From contig NZ_AUIC01000004.1 of NCBI RefSeq assembly GCF_000423505.1, positions 1-64,000 of the forward strand: 64,000 bases of DNA. Direction: 5' to 3'. The notes below the pieces were generated by a model. That model did not search any database and was not told the DNA's origin. It saw only the letters and a program-made list of their open reading frames with translations. Below, in pieces: positions 18,711 to 29,279 of this stretch. A program made the translations under genes and the position numbers. The DNA comes from Pseudoclavibacter soli DSM 23366 (lineage in GTDB: Bacteria; Actinomycetota; Actinomycetes; Actinomycetales; Microbacteriaceae). How positions within the stretch are numbered: position 1 is the stretch's first letter; each line of letters begins with the position of its first letter.

Positions 18711-18781
18711 AGGGGTGAAAAGGTGCCGCAGGGGTGACTGTGCTTCACCCCCACCGCACATTTCGGGAAATCTTCACCCCT
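18711..18781. repeat. Four copies of a TTCACCCCT/AGGGGTGAA motif between era and leuA
   Basis: AGGGGTGAA (18711-18719), GGGGTGA (18731-18737), TCACCCC (18745-18751) and TTCACCCCT (18773-18781). The inner pair forms a perfect 7-bp hairpin with a 7-nt loop; the outer pair is also inverted. It could end era transcription, bind a regulator of leuA, or both. Confidence 0.55.
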
Positions 18782-18786
18782 ACGGG

Positions 18787-19689
18787 TCAGAAGCCGAGAC
18801 GATCGAGCAGCTTCGGGTCGCGTTGCCACTCCTTGGCCACTTTTACCCGCAGATCAAGATGCACTGGCTGTCCGAGCAGCTGCTCGATCTTGCCCCGCGC
18901 GCTGATGCCGGCAGCCTTCAGCCGCTGACCCTTGTGCCCGATCACGATGCCCTTCTGCGAGTCTCGCTCGACGAACACACTGGCGAACACCCGCACTTTG
19001 CGCTGCCCTTCTTCAGGCTGTTCGATATCGTCGACCACCACAGCCAGTGAGTGCGGCAGCTCGTCGCGGGTGCCGTCGAGCAGCGACTCGCGAATGAGCT
19101 CGGCAATGCGCTGCGAGCTGGTCTCTTCGGTGTGAGTCTCGGTGGCGTAGAGCTGCTCTGAGGGCGGCAGCAGCCGCAGCAGCTCGTCGATCACCACGTC
19201 GACCTGATCGTCGGTGACCGCCGACACCGGCACAATGGTCTGCCAGTCGTCGAGCTGGTCGATCTCGATCAGCCGCTGCGCGATCTCATCCCGCGACACC
19301 TTGTCGACCTTGGTCAACAGGGCGAGCCGCTTGGCCCGAGGGTGACGCGTGGCCTGCTCGATGATGCGCCGGTCGCCGGGGCCGATCTTCTCATCGGCGG
19401 GCAGACACACTGCGATCACGTCGACCCCGTCGAGCTCCGCGTCGACCACGTCGTTGAGGCGCTGCCCCAGCAGGGTGCGTGGGCGGTGCAGCCCCGGTGT
19501 GTCGACCACGATGATTTGGCCGGATGGCGTGGTGCGGATGCCCCGGATCGCGCGTCGCGTGGTCTGCGGCTTGTCACTGGTGATGGCGACCTTCTCGCCG
19601 ACCAGGGCGTTGGTGAGCGTCGACTTGCCCACATTCGGCCGCCCGATGAAGGCGACGAACCCGGCGTGGTACTCGGTGGGCTCGGTCAT
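18787..19689 (-). CDS. era: GTPase Era
   Basis: 300 residues. Ribosome-assembly GTPase that binds the 3' end of 16S rRNA. G1 GRPNVGKSTLTNALVG is near residue 16, G3 VVDTPGLHRPR near 61 and G4 LLTKVDKV near 124. The C-terminal KH domain contains IVIGHKGQRLKAAGISAR (about 248). The start overlaps the stop of the CNNM gene as ATGA, consistent with a ybeY-CNNM-era translational unit, a common order. Confidence 0.96.
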   Translation of the reverse strand: MTEPTEYHAGFVAFIGRPNVGKSTLTNALVGEKVAITSDKPQTTRRAIRGIRTTPSGQIIVVDTPGLHRPRTLLGQRLNDVVDAELDGVDVIAVCLPADEKIGPGDRRIIEQATRHPRAKRLALLTKVDKVSRDEIAQRLIEIDQLDDWQTIVPVSAVTDDQVDVVIDELLRLLPPSEQLYATETHTEETSSQRIAELIRESLLDGTRDELPHSLAVVVDDIEQPEEGQRKVRVFASVFVERDSQKGIVIGHKGQRLKAAGISARGKIEQLLGQPVHLDLRVKVAKEWQRDPKLLDRLGF

Positions 19690-20972
19690 GCGGACTCCTC
19701 TGAGGTTTCGGAGCGCGGGGCACGCTCGGCGATGAGCGTGAGCAGACGGCCAGATTTGGCGTCAATGCGGGCGGCTGTCAGCAGCAGACCGTGCACCCGA
19801 ACTCGCTCTTGCAGCGTGGGCAGATGGCCGAGCGTCTTTACGAACAGGCCACCGACGGTGTCGACTTCATCATCGTCGAGATCGAGGTCGAAGAGCTCCC
19901 CCAGCTCGTCGACGCCGAGACGCGCGCTCACCCGGTAGCGGCCCTTGCCGAGGTTGGTGAACTCTGGCGTGGATCGGTCGTGCTCATCGCTGATCTCGCC
20001 GACCAACTCTTCAATGACGTCCTCGAGGGTGACCAGCCCCGCAACCGATCCGTACTCGTCAACCACGATCCACATGTGGCGTCGCGTGCGGCGCATCAGC
20101 TGCAGCAGGTCGTCGATGGGCTTTGACTCGGGCACGAGGTTGGGGCGCTGAGCGAGTTGGGCCACGGTGGTGGCTGCGGCAGGCGCATCGTCTCGGCTCT
20201 CGCTCAGCAGTCGACCAGCGACATCTCGCAGATAGACGACCCCGGTGACGTCGTCGAGATGCTCGTCACGCACCGGCAGTCGAGAGAACCCGCTGTCGAG
20301 AAAGACCTGCATCGCCGCTTCGAGTGACGTCGTTGAGTCGATGGTGCGCATGTCGACTCGCGGCACCATGATCGATCTGGTGAGTGTGTCACCGAACTCG
20401 ACCACCTGGTGAATCAGGCGACGCTCCCCCTGCTCGAGCACCTCTTGCTCCACGGCTTTGTCGACCAGATGCAGCAGCCGCGTCTCTTCATCATGCTCGG
20501 TGGGCGCACCCGCCTGGCGCACCCGGCGGCCGAATGACGACAGCGACACAGCCAAGGGCCCGATGGTCACGCGGGCTGCGACAATCAGCCGGGCGCCCAG
20601 CGTGAGGATGCGCTCGGGCCGGTTGCGTCCAACGCTTCGTGGCGACGCACCGACAAGCACATACGAGGCGAGCGTCATGATGGCCACCGCGAGCAGCAGC
20701 GCCAGCCAGGGGTTGTCGAGCCAGCGCACCAGCAGAATGGCGACACAGACGGCAGCCGCAGTCTCCGAGAACACCCGCAGAAAACTCGCGGTGTTGGCAT
20801 GCTCCACCGGCTGCTCGGCGATGCGTCGCAGCGCCTTGGCGCGTTGAGGATGCCGTTCGGCCAAGCTCTGAATCTCGGCCACCGGCAGCACCGTGATGGC
20901 TGCCTCAATGGCGGCGTGCAGTCCACCGGCGCTGATCAGTGCGACGGCGATGATCGCCAAAGCCGCATTCAT
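19686..20972 (-). CDS. CNNM/CorC-HlyC family membrane protein with CBS pair
   Basis: 428 residues. N-terminal transmembrane domain (first about 130 residues with three or four hydrophobic segments), a linker, then a CBS pair beginning near 200 (RSIMVPRVDMRTIDSTTS and HMWIVVDEYGSVAGLVTLED near 300) and a C-terminal CorC/HlyC domain (RVSARLGVDELGELFDLDL and onward). Relatives are implicated in Mg2+ and other cation efflux; older annotation calls them hemolysins. The one-base overlap with ybeY and 4-base overlap with era indicate one operon. Confidence 0.9.
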   Translation of the reverse strand: MNAALAIIAVALISAGGLHAAIEAAITVLPVAEIQSLAERHPQRAKALRRIAEQPVEHANTASFLRVFSETAAAVCVAILLVRWLDNPWLALLLAVAIMTLASYVLVGASPRSVGRNRPERILTLGARLIVAARVTIGPLAVSLSSFGRRVRQAGAPTEHDEETRLLHLVDKAVEQEVLEQGERRLIHQVVEFGDTLTRSIMVPRVDMRTIDSTTSLEAAMQVFLDSGFSRLPVRDEHLDDVTGVVYLRDVAGRLLSESRDDAPAAATTVAQLAQRPNLVPESKPIDDLLQLMRRTRRHMWIVVDEYGSVAGLVTLEDVIEELVGEISDEHDRSTPEFTNLGKGRYRVSARLGVDELGELFDLDLDDDEVDTVGGLFVKTLGHLPTLQERVRVHGLLLTAARIDAKSGRLLTLIAERAPRSETSEESA

Positions 20973-21436
20973 CAGCTGGCTCGACTCTCGTTGTGCAGAA
21001 AGGTGGCCAGAATCTCGTTCTGCAGGCCGAACATCTCGCGCTCTTCATCGGGAGTTGCGTGGTCAAAGCCGAGCAGGTGCAGTAGACCGTGCGTGACCAA
21101 GAGCAGTTCTTCTTGCTCGGCGCTGTGACCGGCGGCCTGCGCCTGCTGCTCGGCCACTTGCGGGCACACCACAATGTCGCCGAGCAGCCCGGGATCGGTG
21201 ATGTGGTCGGCGTCGCCGGGGCGCAGTTCGTCCATCGGAAAGCTCAGCACGTCGGTGGGGCCCGGCTCGTCCATCCAGCGGATGTGCAGCTGCTCCATGG
21301 CAGCCACATCGATGAACAGCAGATTCAGCTCAGCATCGCGATGAACATGCAGTTCGTCGAGGGCATAGGCGATCAGACGGCGAAAGCGGTCTTCGTTGAG
21401 CTCAACCCCCGATTCGTTGGCGATCTCAACGCTCAT
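20972..21436 (-). CDS. ybeY: Endoribonuclease YbeY
   Basis: 154 residues. Zinc-dependent RNase for 16S rRNA 3'-end maturation and ribosome quality control. The signature [18 protein letters not shown] near residue 120 provides the three His ligands (HxxxHxxxxxH). [20 protein letters not shown] near 55 is the other conserved stretch. The start lies 11 nt inside the end of phoH, the usual partner gene. Confidence 0.95.
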   Translation of the reverse strand: MSVEIANESGVELNEDRFRRLIAYALDELHVHRDAELNLLFIDVAAMEQLHIRWMDEPGPTDVLSFPMDELRPGDADHITDPGLLGDIVVCPQVAEQQAQAAGHSAEQEELLLVTHGLLHLLGFDHATPDEEREMFGLQNEILATFLHNESRAS

Positions 21437-22424
21437 GGTGTTCTCCTTCTTCTGCCCGAACTCTGCGGGCGGTGACGGTCACGGTCTGCTGTTCGTCGTG
21501 TTCTTCATAGGCTTCGATGATCGCGCTGACCAGACCGTGACGCACGACGTCGTCACTGTCAAGGTGCACGAAAGCAATGTCGGCCACATCGGCGAGCACC
21601 TGTTCGGCGTCGCGCAGGCCGCTGCGGCCGCCCGGCAGATCGACCTGGCTGGCGTCGCCGGTGACCACCATGCGCGAGCCGAAGCCCAGACGAGTCAGAA
21701 ACATCTTCATCTGCTCGGGCGTGGTGTTCTGGGCCTCATCGAGAATAACGAAGGCGTTGTTGAGCGTGCGCCCGCGCATATAGGCCAGCGGGGCAACCTC
21801 GATGACGCCGAGGTCGGTGAGTTTCTGCACTGCCTCAGGGCTCATCATCTCGGCCAAGGCATCGTAGAGCGGTCGCAGATAGGGATCGATCTTCTCGGCC
21901 AGCCCGCCTGGCAGAAAGCCAAGACGTTCGCCCGCCTCGACAGCAGGGCGAGTGAGCACAATTCGTGAGACCTCATTGCTGTGCAGCGCCGCGACTGCCT
22001 TGGCCATCGCCAAATACGTCTTGCCGGTGCCTGCCGGGCCAACGCCGAAGACGATCACGTTATCGTCGATGGCCTTCACGTAGCGGTTCTGCCCCACCGT
22101 CTTGGGGCGCACACTGGCTGAGCCCTCACCGATGATCGCCGGCGCAGTCGCAGGAATGGTGAGGCTGGCGATCAGCCGATTAACCGTGGCATCGCTGATG
22201 GTGCCCCCGCCAGATTCGGCATCGATCTGCCGAATCAGTGCGGCAGCCTCAGAGCGCTCAGGGTCGGGGCCTGCGATCGCGATAGAGCGCAGCGCGACGG
22301 AGAAACGAAGTGCGGGCCACTGCCGTTCAAGGCGTCTCAGATGGTGATCGCCCGGGCCCAGCACGCGTACGGCGTCGTGGGCCAGGTCGACCTGACTGGT
22401 CTCGTCAGGCAAGTCGCCCCTCAT
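21426..22424 (-). CDS. PhoH-family ATPase
   Basis: 332 residues. Predicted RNA-related ATPase of unknown exact role, nearly always next to ybeY. Walker [21 protein letters not shown] lies near residue 130 and Walker [21 protein letters not shown] near 230. [15 protein letters not shown] follows near 262. Start at 22424 ([19 protein letters not shown]) is chosen; upstream codons are out of family and overlap the HIT gene more deeply. The first 20 nt overlap the HIT gene end. Confidence 0.93.
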   Translation of the reverse strand: MRGDLPDETSQVDLAHDAVRVLGPGDHHLRRLERQWPALRFSVALRSIAIAGPDPERSEAAALIRQIDAESGGGTISDATVNRLIASLTIPATAPAIIGEGSASVRPKTVGQNRYVKAIDDNVIVFGVGPAGTGKTYLAMAKAVAALHSNEVSRIVLTRPAVEAGERLGFLPGGLAEKIDPYLRPLYDALAEMMSPEAVQKLTDLGVIEVAPLAYMRGRTLNNAFVILDEAQNTTPEQMKMFLTRLGFGSRMVVTGDASQVDLPGGRSGLRDAEQVLADVADIAFVHLDSDDVVRHGLVSAIIEAYEEHDEQQTVTVTARRVRAEEGEHHER

Positions 22425-22755
22425 CAAGGGTCGCGCCAGCAAGCACGTGTGCGTGCACGTGGAACACTGACTGGCCGGCCTCGGCACCGGTGTTGAAGAC
22501 CAGCCGGAACTGGCCGTCGGCATATTGCTTGGCGAGGTCGGCGGCGAGGCGAACAACCTTGGCGAGCAACTCGGGGTCGTCGGCCAGTTCGGTCACGTCG
22601 CGGTAGGCGCCGGTCTTGGGAATCACCAGCAGATGCAGCTCGGCCTGCGGGTTGATGTCGCGAATGGCGATCAGATCGTCGGTCTCTGCGACGATGTCTG
22701 CGGGCAGCTCGCGATCGATGATGCGAGAGAAGATGCTGGGTGATTCGGCGGTCAT
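22405..22755 (-). CDS. HIT-family nucleotide-binding protein (HinT-like)
   Basis: 116 residues. Nucleotide phosphoramidase/hydrolase family. [19 protein letters not shown] opens the fold and the catalytic histidine triad is in [12 protein letters not shown] near residue 97 (HxHxH). Start [12 protein letters not shown] at 22755 fits the family; the frame continues upstream through rsmE without similarity. TAAGAT lies 7 nt before the ATG, so it may also be read from its own leaderless or near-leaderless transcript. Confidence 0.92.
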   Translation of the reverse strand: MTAESPSIFSRIIDRELPADIVAETDDLIAIRDINPQAELHLLVIPKTGAYRDVTELADDPELLAKVVRLAADLAKQYADGQFRLVFNTGAEAGQSVFHVHAHVLAGATLDEGRLA

Positions 22756-22786
22756 GCTGGCAATCTTAGTCGAGGGAGCATCGGGC

Positions 22787-23536
22787 TCACCAACGCCCCA
22801 GCGCAGCGTTGACCAGCGCGATGCCTGCCAGTCCGGCGTTGGAGGTGCGTAGCACGCTCGGCCCGAGCAGCACTCGTCGGGCACCTGCCGCATCAAGTGC
22901 GGCCAGCTCGGCATCGTCGATACCGCCCTCTGGGCCGACAATGAGCACCACGTCGTGCCCGGGCGACAACGGCACCGTCGACAGTGGCACCCCGGCAGTG
23001 GGTTCGAGCACCAACACGCTAGCCCCAGACGCGACCCAGGCAGCAACCGCCGCAAGCAGCCCCGGCGAATCGAGCAGGGCATCCACCGTGGGCGTGCGCG
23101 CCCGCAATGACTGCTTGGCTGCCTCGCGCGCGACGCTGCGCCAGCGGGCAATGCCCGAAAGCTGTTTCGCCTGCCCGGCCCAGACCGAGACGCTGCGACG
23201 AGCCTGCCAAGGGGTCACCGCGTCGACCCCGGCCTCGGTGGCCGCCTGCACCGCCAGCTCGTCGCGGCCGCCCTTGGCCAGCGCCTGCACCAGCCGAATC
23301 TGTTCGGTGGGCGCAGGATGCTCGATGCGGTCGGTGACGCGCAGACTCACCTGCTTGCGATCGGCTGTGGTGATCTCGCCAACGAGTTCGAGCCCGTAGC
23401 CATCTGCCAGGCTGATAATTTCACCGGGATGCAAACGGCGTACGGTCGCTGCGTGCCTGGCCTCATCGCCGCTGAAGCTGATTTCGGCTCCGACGGGTGT
23501 GGCCCAGTCGACGCCCTCTGGCAAAAACAGCGCCAT
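22787..23536 (-). CDS. rsmE: 16S rRNA (uracil1498-N3)-methyltransferase
   Basis: 249 residues. SPOUT-class enzyme methylating U1498 of 16S rRNA. GDEARHAATVRRLHPGEII is the N-terminal PUA-like region. LVQALAKGGRDELAVQAATEAG near 92, VVLIVGPEGGIDDAELAAL near 190 and LGPSVLRTSNAGLAGIALV near 225 form the knotted SAM site. Start at 23536 (MALFLPEG) is 1 nt after the dnaJ stop and gives a normal length. Confidence 0.94.
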   Translation of the reverse strand: MALFLPEGVDWATPVGAEISFSGDEARHAATVRRLHPGEIISLADGYGLELVGEITTADRKQVSLRVTDRIEHPAPTEQIRLVQALAKGGRDELAVQAATEAGVDAVTPWQARRSVSVWAGQAKQLSGIARWRSVAREAAKQSLRARTPTVDALLDSPGLLAAVAAWVASGASVLVLEPTAGVPLSTVPLSPGHDVVLIVGPEGGIDDAELAALDAAGARRVLLGPSVLRTSNAGLAGIALVNAALGRW

Positions 23537-23537
23537 T

Positions 23538-24638
23538 TCAGTGGCGGCCCATGAAACGATCGCGGAAGCGCTGGAAGCCTGACTTCGACACCGTTGCCAA
23601 GTGCGGTGCGTCATCGTGACGCAATTTGGCAAGCTGCTCGATCAGGCGTCGCTGCTCGGCGTTGAGATTGGTGGGGGTCTGCACACTGACGTTCAGGCGC
23701 AGGTCGCCGCGCGTGTTGCGACGCAGCCGCGTGACACCATGGCCGCCGAGAGTGATGACCGAGCCTGCCTGCACGCCCGGTTTGACTGATACTTGCAGGG
23801 GGCCGTCGAAGGTTTCGATGGTGGCCTCTGCACCGAGCACGGCATCAGCCATCGAGACCTCGAGTGAGGCAACCAAGTCGTCACCGTCACGGGTGAAGGT
23901 CTCGTCGGTCTCGACGTGCACCTCAAGGTAGAGATCGCCCCGCGGACCGCCACCGGGGCCGACTTCGCCACGGCCTGCCAAGTGCAGGCGCACGCCGTTG
24001 TCGATGCCCGCTGGCACCGGCACCTCTATGGTGTCGTGCTGGCGTACACGGCCCTGGCCGTCGCAATCAGGGCAGGGCTGCGGAATGGTGGTGCCGTAAC
24101 CGTGGCACATCGGGCACTCCATCTCGGTGAGCACGTTGCCGAGCAGCGAACGCACCTGTTGCTGTACGAACCCAGCGCCTTTGCAGTAGGAGCAGGTGAC
24201 TGGATCGCTGCCCGCAGCGGTGCCGGCACCATGGCAGGTGTCGCATACGCCAGCGGTGTCGACTTCGATGGTCTTGGTGACGCCGAACACCACGTCGCGA
24301 AGGGTGAGATCGAGTCGCACCAGAGCGTCGTCGCCCGGCTGCACGCGCGACTTGGGGCCGCGGTGACCACGCCCGCCCCCGCCGCCGAAGAAGGCGTCGA
24401 AGATATCGCCGAAGCCGCTGAACCCCTGACCACCCTGGTCGCCGCGATCGTAGCTGGCTCGTTTGGTCTCGTCAGAGAGCACCTCGTAGGCGAGGGTGAC
24501 CTGCTTGAACTGTTCGGCTGCCTCGGGTGCCGGGTTCACATCGGGGTGCAGCTTGCGCGCCAGTTTGCGGTAGGCCTTCTTGATCTCGTCGATCGAGGCA
24601 TCGCGGGCGACGCCCAAGGTCTCATAGTGATCGGTCAT
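23538..24638 (-). CDS. dnaJ: Chaperone DnaJ
   Basis: 366 residues. Hsp40 co-chaperone for DnaK. J domain 1-70 has the HPD motif in [16 protein letters not shown]; a Gly/Phe-rich stretch follows ([18 protein letters not shown]). Four zinc-knuckle repeats are [24 protein letters not shown] and CPDCDGQG (about 145-205). The gene follows hrcA by 43 nt and has GAGGAGAA ahead of the ATG. Linkage to hrcA and CIRCE marks it as the heat-inducible DnaJ paralogue seen in many actinobacteria. Confidence 0.96.
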   Translation of the reverse strand: MTDHYETLGVARDASIDEIKKAYRKLARKLHPDVNPAPEAAEQFKQVTLAYEVLSDETKRASYDRGDQGGQGFSGFGDIFDAFFGGGGGRGHRGPKSRVQPGDDALVRLDLTLRDVVFGVTKTIEVDTAGVCDTCHGAGTAAGSDPVTCSYCKGAGFVQQQVRSLLGNVLTEMECPMCHGYGTTIPQPCPDCDGQGRVRQHDTIEVPVPAGIDNGVRLHLAGRGEVGPGGGPRGDLYLEVHVETDETFTRDGDDLVASLEVSMADAVLGAEATIETFDGPLQVSVKPGVQAGSVITLGGHGVTRLRRNTRGDLRLNVSVQTPTNLNAEQRRLIEQLAKLRHDDAPHLATVSKSGFQRFRDRFMGRH

Positions 24639-24681
24639 CAGTGATTCTCCTCAGCACGCCCTCGAACGTGCGCTTCGTGGT

Positions 24682-25722
24682 TCAGTAGTCTCGCATGATG
24701 TGCGACAGATAGCTCGCCACCGCATGCACGGCGGCCATGTTCGCACGGTAGTCCATTCGGGTGGGCCCGACTATGCCCAAGCGGCCTTCGATGCCGGTGC
24801 TGCCCGAGCCATAGTCGCCAGACACGATTGCAGCTTCTTCAAGGCCGACATGAGCGGTCTCAGAGCCGATACGCACAGAGACGCCGGCGCCCTCGCGACT
24901 CATTTCGCCGAGCAGACGCAGCAGTGCCACCTGCTCTTCGATCGCCTCGAGCACGGGCACCAGGGTGTGGTCGAAGTCGGCCTCGGTACGCAGCAGATTG
25001 CCGGTGCCAGAGACGATCAAGCGCTCACCTCGTGACTGGTCGACATCGAGGCGCAACACGTCGACGACCAGTTCGGCCAGGCGCCGATCATCGGGAGCGA
25101 CGAGTTCGAACACCTGCTGAGCATGCACCTCGAAGTCTGCGAGGTCGGTGTCGCGCAGCTGGTCGTTGAGCATGGCCCGCACCCGAACCAGTGAAGCGCG
25201 CAATGAGTCGTTGACCAGCTCTGCGGGCAGGGCCAGATGGTGCTGCTGCACCGAACCGCGGCTGGTGATCAGCACGACGAGCAGTCGACCACCGTCGACA
25301 TCGACGATGTCGATCTTGCGCACCCGCGAGTTCGAGAAAGTTGGGTAGCGAATCACGGCGAGCTGGTGAGTGAGGTTCGACAGTAGTCGGGCGGTCTTCT
25401 CGACCGTCTGTTCGAGATCGTCTTCGGCCGGTGAGAGAAACTTCTCGATGGCGCGCCGCTGCGGGGCGGTGATGCCGCGCAGCTGCGAGAGGTTGTCGAC
25501 GAAGACTCGGTAGCCCTTCTCGGTGGGGATGCGCCCGGCCGAGGTGTGCGGAGCATGGATGAGCTCTTCTTCTTCGAGTGCTGACATGTCGTTGCGAATG
25601 GTGGCTGCCGACACGTCGAAGTTATAGCGACTGACGATAGCCGCCGAGCCGACGGGCTCGCGTGTGGCGACATAATCGTGCACGATCGCTCGGAGCACTT
25701 CAAGGCTGCGCGCTGTCGCCAT
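24682..25722 (-). CDS. hrcA: Heat-inducible transcription repressor HrcA
   Basis: 346 residues. Binds CIRCE and represses heat-shock genes until titrated by chaperones. The N-terminal winged helix includes REPVGSAAIVSRYNFDVSAA and TIRNDMSALEEEELIHAPHT; the GAF-like and dimerisation parts follow. Start ATG at 25722 has AGGAGG 6 nt upstream. A CIRCE operator lies directly upstream, so it autoregulates and controls dnaJ and probably the genes beyond. Confidence 0.96.
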   Translation of the reverse strand: MATARSLEVLRAIVHDYVATREPVGSAAIVSRYNFDVSAATIRNDMSALEEEELIHAPHTSAGRIPTEKGYRVFVDNLSQLRGITAPQRRAIEKFLSPAEDDLEQTVEKTARLLSNLTHQLAVIRYPTFSNSRVRKIDIVDVDGGRLLVVLITSRGSVQQHHLALPAELVNDSLRASLVRVRAMLNDQLRDTDLADFEVHAQQVFELVAPDDRRLAELVVDVLRLDVDQSRGERLIVSGTGNLLRTEADFDHTLVPVLEAIEEQVALLRLLGEMSREGAGVSVRIGSETAHVGLEEAAIVSGDYGSGSTGIEGRLGIVGPTRMDYRANMAAVHAVASYLSHIMRDY

Positions 25723-25734
25723 GGCATCCTCCTA

Positions 25735-25761
25735 TTTGCACTCACTCGGGTCGAGTGCTAA
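25735..25761 (-). promoter_or_regulatory. CIRCE operator for HrcA
   Basis: Minus strand reads TTAGCACTC, 9 nt, GAGTGCAAA: the CIRCE inverted repeat with one mismatch in the second arm. It lies 13 nt upstream of the hrcA start. Confidence 0.92.
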
Positions 25762-25766
25762 TTATA
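25761..25766 (-). promoter_or_regulatory. hrcA -10 box
   Basis: A perfect minus-strand TATAAT adjoins and shares a base with the CIRCE element, so the transcription start falls inside the operator. HrcA bound there would block initiation. Confidence 0.8.
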
Positions 25767-25805
25767 CGCCGCACTCCCCCGCATGCACAGCGCCGCGCAG
25801 AGCGC

Positions 25806-26969
25806 TCACACAAGCAGGTCGGCGACCACCCGATCGGCGAGCAGACGCCCACGCAGCGTGAGCACCAGTGCACCTGATCGCACGCTGGCGTCATCGATGA
25901 GCCCATCGTCGATCATCTGCTCAAGCAAGCCTCGTCGTTCTGGCGCGATGTCTTGCACAGGCAGCCCAGTACGCAGTCGACTGGCCAGCATCACCCGCTC
26001 TTCGTAGACGCTGGTGGCGTCAAGGGTCTCTCGCGCGGCCTCGGGCAGTCGACCAGCGCGTACCTGTTCGGCATAGGGCGCAGGATGCTTCAGATTGTGC
26101 CAGCGTTGGTCTCCGACGTGGCTATGCGCGCCGGGGCCCACGCCCCACCAGTCATCGCCCTGCCAGTAGTGCAGGTTGTGGCGGCAGCGGCGTTCGAGAC
26201 CATCGTCGGCCACGCGCGCCCAGTTGCTGAGTTCGTACCAGTCGAAGTCGGCCGCGCGCATGCGCTGATCAAGCCACTCGTATTTGTCGGCGGTCAGATC
26301 GTCGTCGGGCTCGGCGACCTCGCCGTGACGAATCTGGCGGGCGAGCTTGGTGCCCTGCTCGACGATCAGCGCATAGGCCGAAAGGTGGTCCGGCTCGCAG
26401 GCCAGCGCAGCTTCGACGCTGCTGCGCCAGTCTGCCATCGACTCGCCCGGGGTGCCGTAGATCAGATCAAGCGAGGTCTGCAGCCCGGCTGCCTTCGCCC
26501 ACTCGACCACTTGTGGCACGCGCTGCGGTGTGTGCGTGCGATCAAGTGTGGCGAGCACATGCGGCACGGCCGACTGCATACCGAACGACACCCGGGTGAA
26601 CCCGGCGTGAGCCAGCCGATCGAGTGCTGGGGCATCCACCGTGTCAGGATTGGCCTCAGTGGTGATCTCACAGCCCGGGGCCAGCCCCCACTCGTCGTCG
26701 ATGCGGCGCAGCATGGTGATCAGATCATCGACTGGCAGCTGGGTGGGGGTGCCGCCGCCGAAGAACACCGTGTCAACACGGCGCGGCTCGTCGCCGGTGC
26801 CAGCCAGCGTGGCCCGGGCCAGCGAGATTTCGGCGCAGGCAACCTCGGCATATTCGCTCTGGCTGAATCCGCGCAGCTGCTGACCGGTGTAGGTGTTGAA
26901 GTCGCAATATCCGCAGCGCACCCGGCAGAAGGGCACGTGCACATACACGCTGAACGCTCGGTTGGTCAC
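25806..26969 (-). CDS. hemW: Radical SAM protein HemW (coproporphyrinogen III oxidase-like)
   Basis: 387 residues. Binds heme and a 4Fe-4S cluster; thought to be a heme chaperone rather than HemN. The radical-SAM motif [16 protein letters not shown] (CxxxCxxC) is near residue 10. [14 protein letters not shown] near 68 and [10 protein letters not shown] near 125 are family blocks, and a HemN-like C-terminal domain is present. Starts with GTG at 26969, overlapping the lepA stop as GTGA, as often seen for lepA-hemW-hrcA order. Product identity is firm; symbol rests on lacking HemN-specific N-terminal extension. Confidence 0.9.
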   Translation of the reverse strand: MTNRAFSVYVHVPFCRVRCGYCDFNTYTGQQLRGFSQSEYAEVACAEISLARATLAGTGDEPRRVDTVFFGGGTPTQLPVDDLITMLRRIDDEWGLAPGCEITTEANPDTVDAPALDRLAHAGFTRVSFGMQSAVPHVLATLDRTHTPQRVPQVVEWAKAAGLQTSLDLIYGTPGESMADWRSSVEAALACEPDHLSAYALIVEQGTKLARQIRHGEVAEPDDDLTADKYEWLDQRMRAADFDWYELSNWARVADDGLERRCRHNLHYWQGDDWWGVGPGAHSHVGDQRWHNLKHPAPYAEQVRAGRLPEAARETLDATSVYEERVMLASRLRTGLPVQDIAPERRGLLEQMIDDGLIDDASVRSGALVLTLRGRLLADRVVADLLV

Positions 26970-28840
26970 CGGGACTTCTTGTCGGAGCCGCTCTTATCGG
27001 CGGCATCGCTCGAGAGCGCGGCGATGAATGCCTCTTGTGGCACTTCGACTCGCCCGATCGACTTCATGCGCTTCTTGCCCTCTTTCTGCTTCTCGAGCAG
27101 TTTGCGCTTACGAGAGATATCGCCGCCGTAGCATTTGGCGAGCACGTCTTTGCGCAGAGCGCGTATGTTCTCACGCGCGATGATGCGTGCACCGATGGCT
27201 GCCTGGATCGGCACCTCAAACTGCTGGCGCGGAATCAGCTCGCGCAGGCGCCCAGTCATGCGCACCCCATAGGCGTAGGCGGCGTCGCGGTGCACGATGG
27301 CACTGAACGCGTCGACCTGCTCGCCCTGCAGCAGAATGTCGACCTTGACCAGATCGGCGCTCTGCGTGCCGGTCTGTTCGTAGTCGAGCGAGGCGTAGCC
27401 CTGGGTGCGGCTCTTGAGCTGATCAAAGAAGTCGAAGACGATCTCACCGAGCGGCAGGGTGTAGCGCAGCTCGACACGGTCTTCGCTCAGGTAGTCCATG
27501 CCCTGCAGGCTGCCGCGCCGCGACTGACACAGCTCCATGACCGCCCCAACGTAGTCTTTGGGGGTGAGCACCGTGGCGCGCACCACGGGCTCTTGCACGT
27601 CGACGATCTTGCCCTCGGGAAACTCGCTGGGATTGGTCACGTGCACCTGTGAGCCGTCTTCGGCGGTGACGTCGTAGATCACGCTCGGTGCCGTGGCGAT
27701 CAGGTCGAGATTGAACTCGCGTCGCAGCCGCTCGGTGATGATCTCGAGGTGCAGCAGGCCGAGGAAGCCACAGCGAAAGCCGAAGCCGAGTGCTACCGAG
27801 GTCTCGGGTTCGTAGACGAGTGCGGCATCAGAGAGCTTGAGCTTGTCTAGTGCTTCGCGCAGATCGGGGTAGTCGCTACCGTCGAGCGGGTACAGGCCTG
27901 AGAAGACCATCGGTTTGGCCTCGTCATAGCCGGCCAACGCCTCGGTGGCTGGGTGCGCGGCAGAGGTGATGGTGTCGCCGACCTTCGACTGGCGCACGTC
28001 TTTGACACCGGTGATCAGGTACCCAACCTCGCCCACCGACAGCCCCTTGGACGGGGTTGGCTCAGGTGCACTCACCCCAATCTCAAGAATCTCGTGGGTG
28101 GTGCCGGTGCTGAGCATCTGCACCTTCTCACGCGGGTTCAGGCGGCCGTCGACGACGCGCACATAGGTGACCACACCTCGGTAGGAGTCGTAGACCGAGT
28201 CGAAAATCATGGCTCGGGCCGCCGCGTCGGCGTCGCCGGTGGGAGCGGGGATGCGATCGACGATTGCGTCGAGCAGCTCTTCGACACCGGCGCCGGTTTT
28301 GCCAGAGACCCGCAGCACGTCTTCGGGTTTGCCGCCGATCAGGTTTGCCAGTTCTAACGCGAACTTATCGGGGTCGGCCGAGGGCAGATCAATCTTGTTG
28401 AGCACGGGGATGATCGTGAGATCGTTCTCAAGTGCCAGGTAGAGGTTGGCGAGCGTCTGGGCTTCGATGCCCTGCGCCGCGTCGACCAACAGCAGTGCGC
28501 CCTCACAGGCGGCAAGTGATCGAGACACCTCGTAGGTGAAGTCGACGTGACCGGGAGTGTCGATCATGTTCAGGGCATAGCCTTGGCCGTCGTGGCCCCA
28601 TGGCATACGCACGGCTTGCGACTTGATCGTGATGCCGCGTTCGCGCTCGATGTCCATGCGATCGAGATACTGCGCGCGCATGTCGCGGTCGGCGACCACG
28701 CCGGTGATCTGCAGCATGCGATCGGCCAACGTCGACTTGCCATGATCGATGTGCGCGATGATGCAGAAGTTGCGAATGCGGTCGGGCGATGTGCTGGCCG
28801 GCACAATCGCCGCCGCCTGCCGGTCATCGACTCTGGGCAC
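26966..28840 (-). CDS. lepA: Elongation factor 4 (LepA)
   Basis: 624 residues. Ribosomal GTPase that back-translocates or remodels stalled ribosomes. G1 [15 protein letters not shown] near residue 29, G3 [16 protein letters not shown] near 95 and G4 [11 protein letters not shown] near 150. The LepA-specific C-terminal domain ends with [18 protein letters not shown] near 590. Start is GTG at 28840 with GGAGAG a few bases upstream. A terminator lies between rpsT and this gene. Confidence 0.96.
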   Translation of the reverse strand: MPRVDDRQAAAIVPASTSPDRIRNFCIIAHIDHGKSTLADRMLQITGVVADRDMRAQYLDRMDIERERGITIKSQAVRMPWGHDGQGYALNMIDTPGHVDFTYEVSRSLAACEGALLLVDAAQGIEAQTLANLYLALENDLTIIPVLNKIDLPSADPDKFALELANLIGGKPEDVLRVSGKTGAGVEELLDAIVDRIPAPTGDADAAARAMIFDSVYDSYRGVVTYVRVVDGRLNPREKVQMLSTGTTHEILEIGVSAPEPTPSKGLSVGEVGYLITGVKDVRQSKVGDTITSAAHPATEALAGYDEAKPMVFSGLYPLDGSDYPDLREALDKLKLSDAALVYEPETSVALGFGFRCGFLGLLHLEIITERLRREFNLDLIATAPSVIYDVTAEDGSQVHVTNPSEFPEGKIVDVQEPVVRATVLTPKDYVGAVMELCQSRRGSLQGMDYLSEDRVELRYTLPLGEIVFDFFDQLKSRTQGYASLDYEQTGTQSADLVKVDILLQGEQVDAFSAIVHRDAAYAYGVRMTGRLRELIPRQQFEVPIQAAIGARIIARENIRALRKDVLAKCYGGDISRKRKLLEKQKEGKKRMKSIGRVEVPQEAFIAALSSDAADKSGSDKKSR

Positions 28841-28888
28841 CGGGCTCTCCGTTCTGCGGGGTCACCGCCACACTGGGTGGATGTGCGA

Positions 28889-28912
28889 AAGGCCCGCACG
28901 ATGGCGGGCCTT
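28889..28912 (-). terminator. Terminator between rpsT and lepA
   Basis: Perfect 9-bp arms AAGGCCCGC and GCGGGCCTT around a 6-nt loop. The minus-strand stem ends in CCTTTC. It is 24 nt past the rpsT stop. Confidence 0.75.
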
Positions 28913-28935
28913 CACACTGTGGGTTCGAGCCTCGC

Positions 28936-29196
28936 TCAGAGGGCTGCGACCTGCTTGCTCAGCTTGGACTTGCGGTTGGCAGCGGTGTTCTTGTGCAGCA
29001 CACCCTTGCTGACGGCCTTGTCGAGCTTCTTCGAAGCGGTCTGCAGCGCAGCCTGGGCGCGCTCTTTGTCACCAGCGGCGACAGCCTCACGAGTGGCGCG
29101 GGCGAGCGTGCGCAGCTCGCTCTTGTAGGCGCGGTTGCGTGCGGTCGCCTTCTCGTTGGTGAGGATTCGCTTCTTCTGGGACTTGATGTTCGCCAC
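28936..29196 (-). CDS. rpsT: 30S ribosomal protein S20
   Basis: 86 residues, strongly basic helical bundle that binds 16S r[23 protein letters not shown] is the family opening and [20 protein letters not shown] the conserved C-terminal helix. Start is GTG at 29196. It has its own promoter at 29280-29308 and a terminator after it, so it is probably monocistronic. Confidence 0.97.
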   Translation of the reverse strand: MANIKSQKKRILTNEKATARNRAYKSELRTLARATREAVAAGDKERAQAALQTASKKLDKAVSKGVLHKNTAANRKSKLSKQVAAL

Positions 29197-29279
29197 GATT
29201 GTCTTTCTGTCGATCTTCTGGGCCCGTCATGTGCTCACGACGAGCAGATCACACCTTTTGGTGTGCAAGCCAAGTCGAG

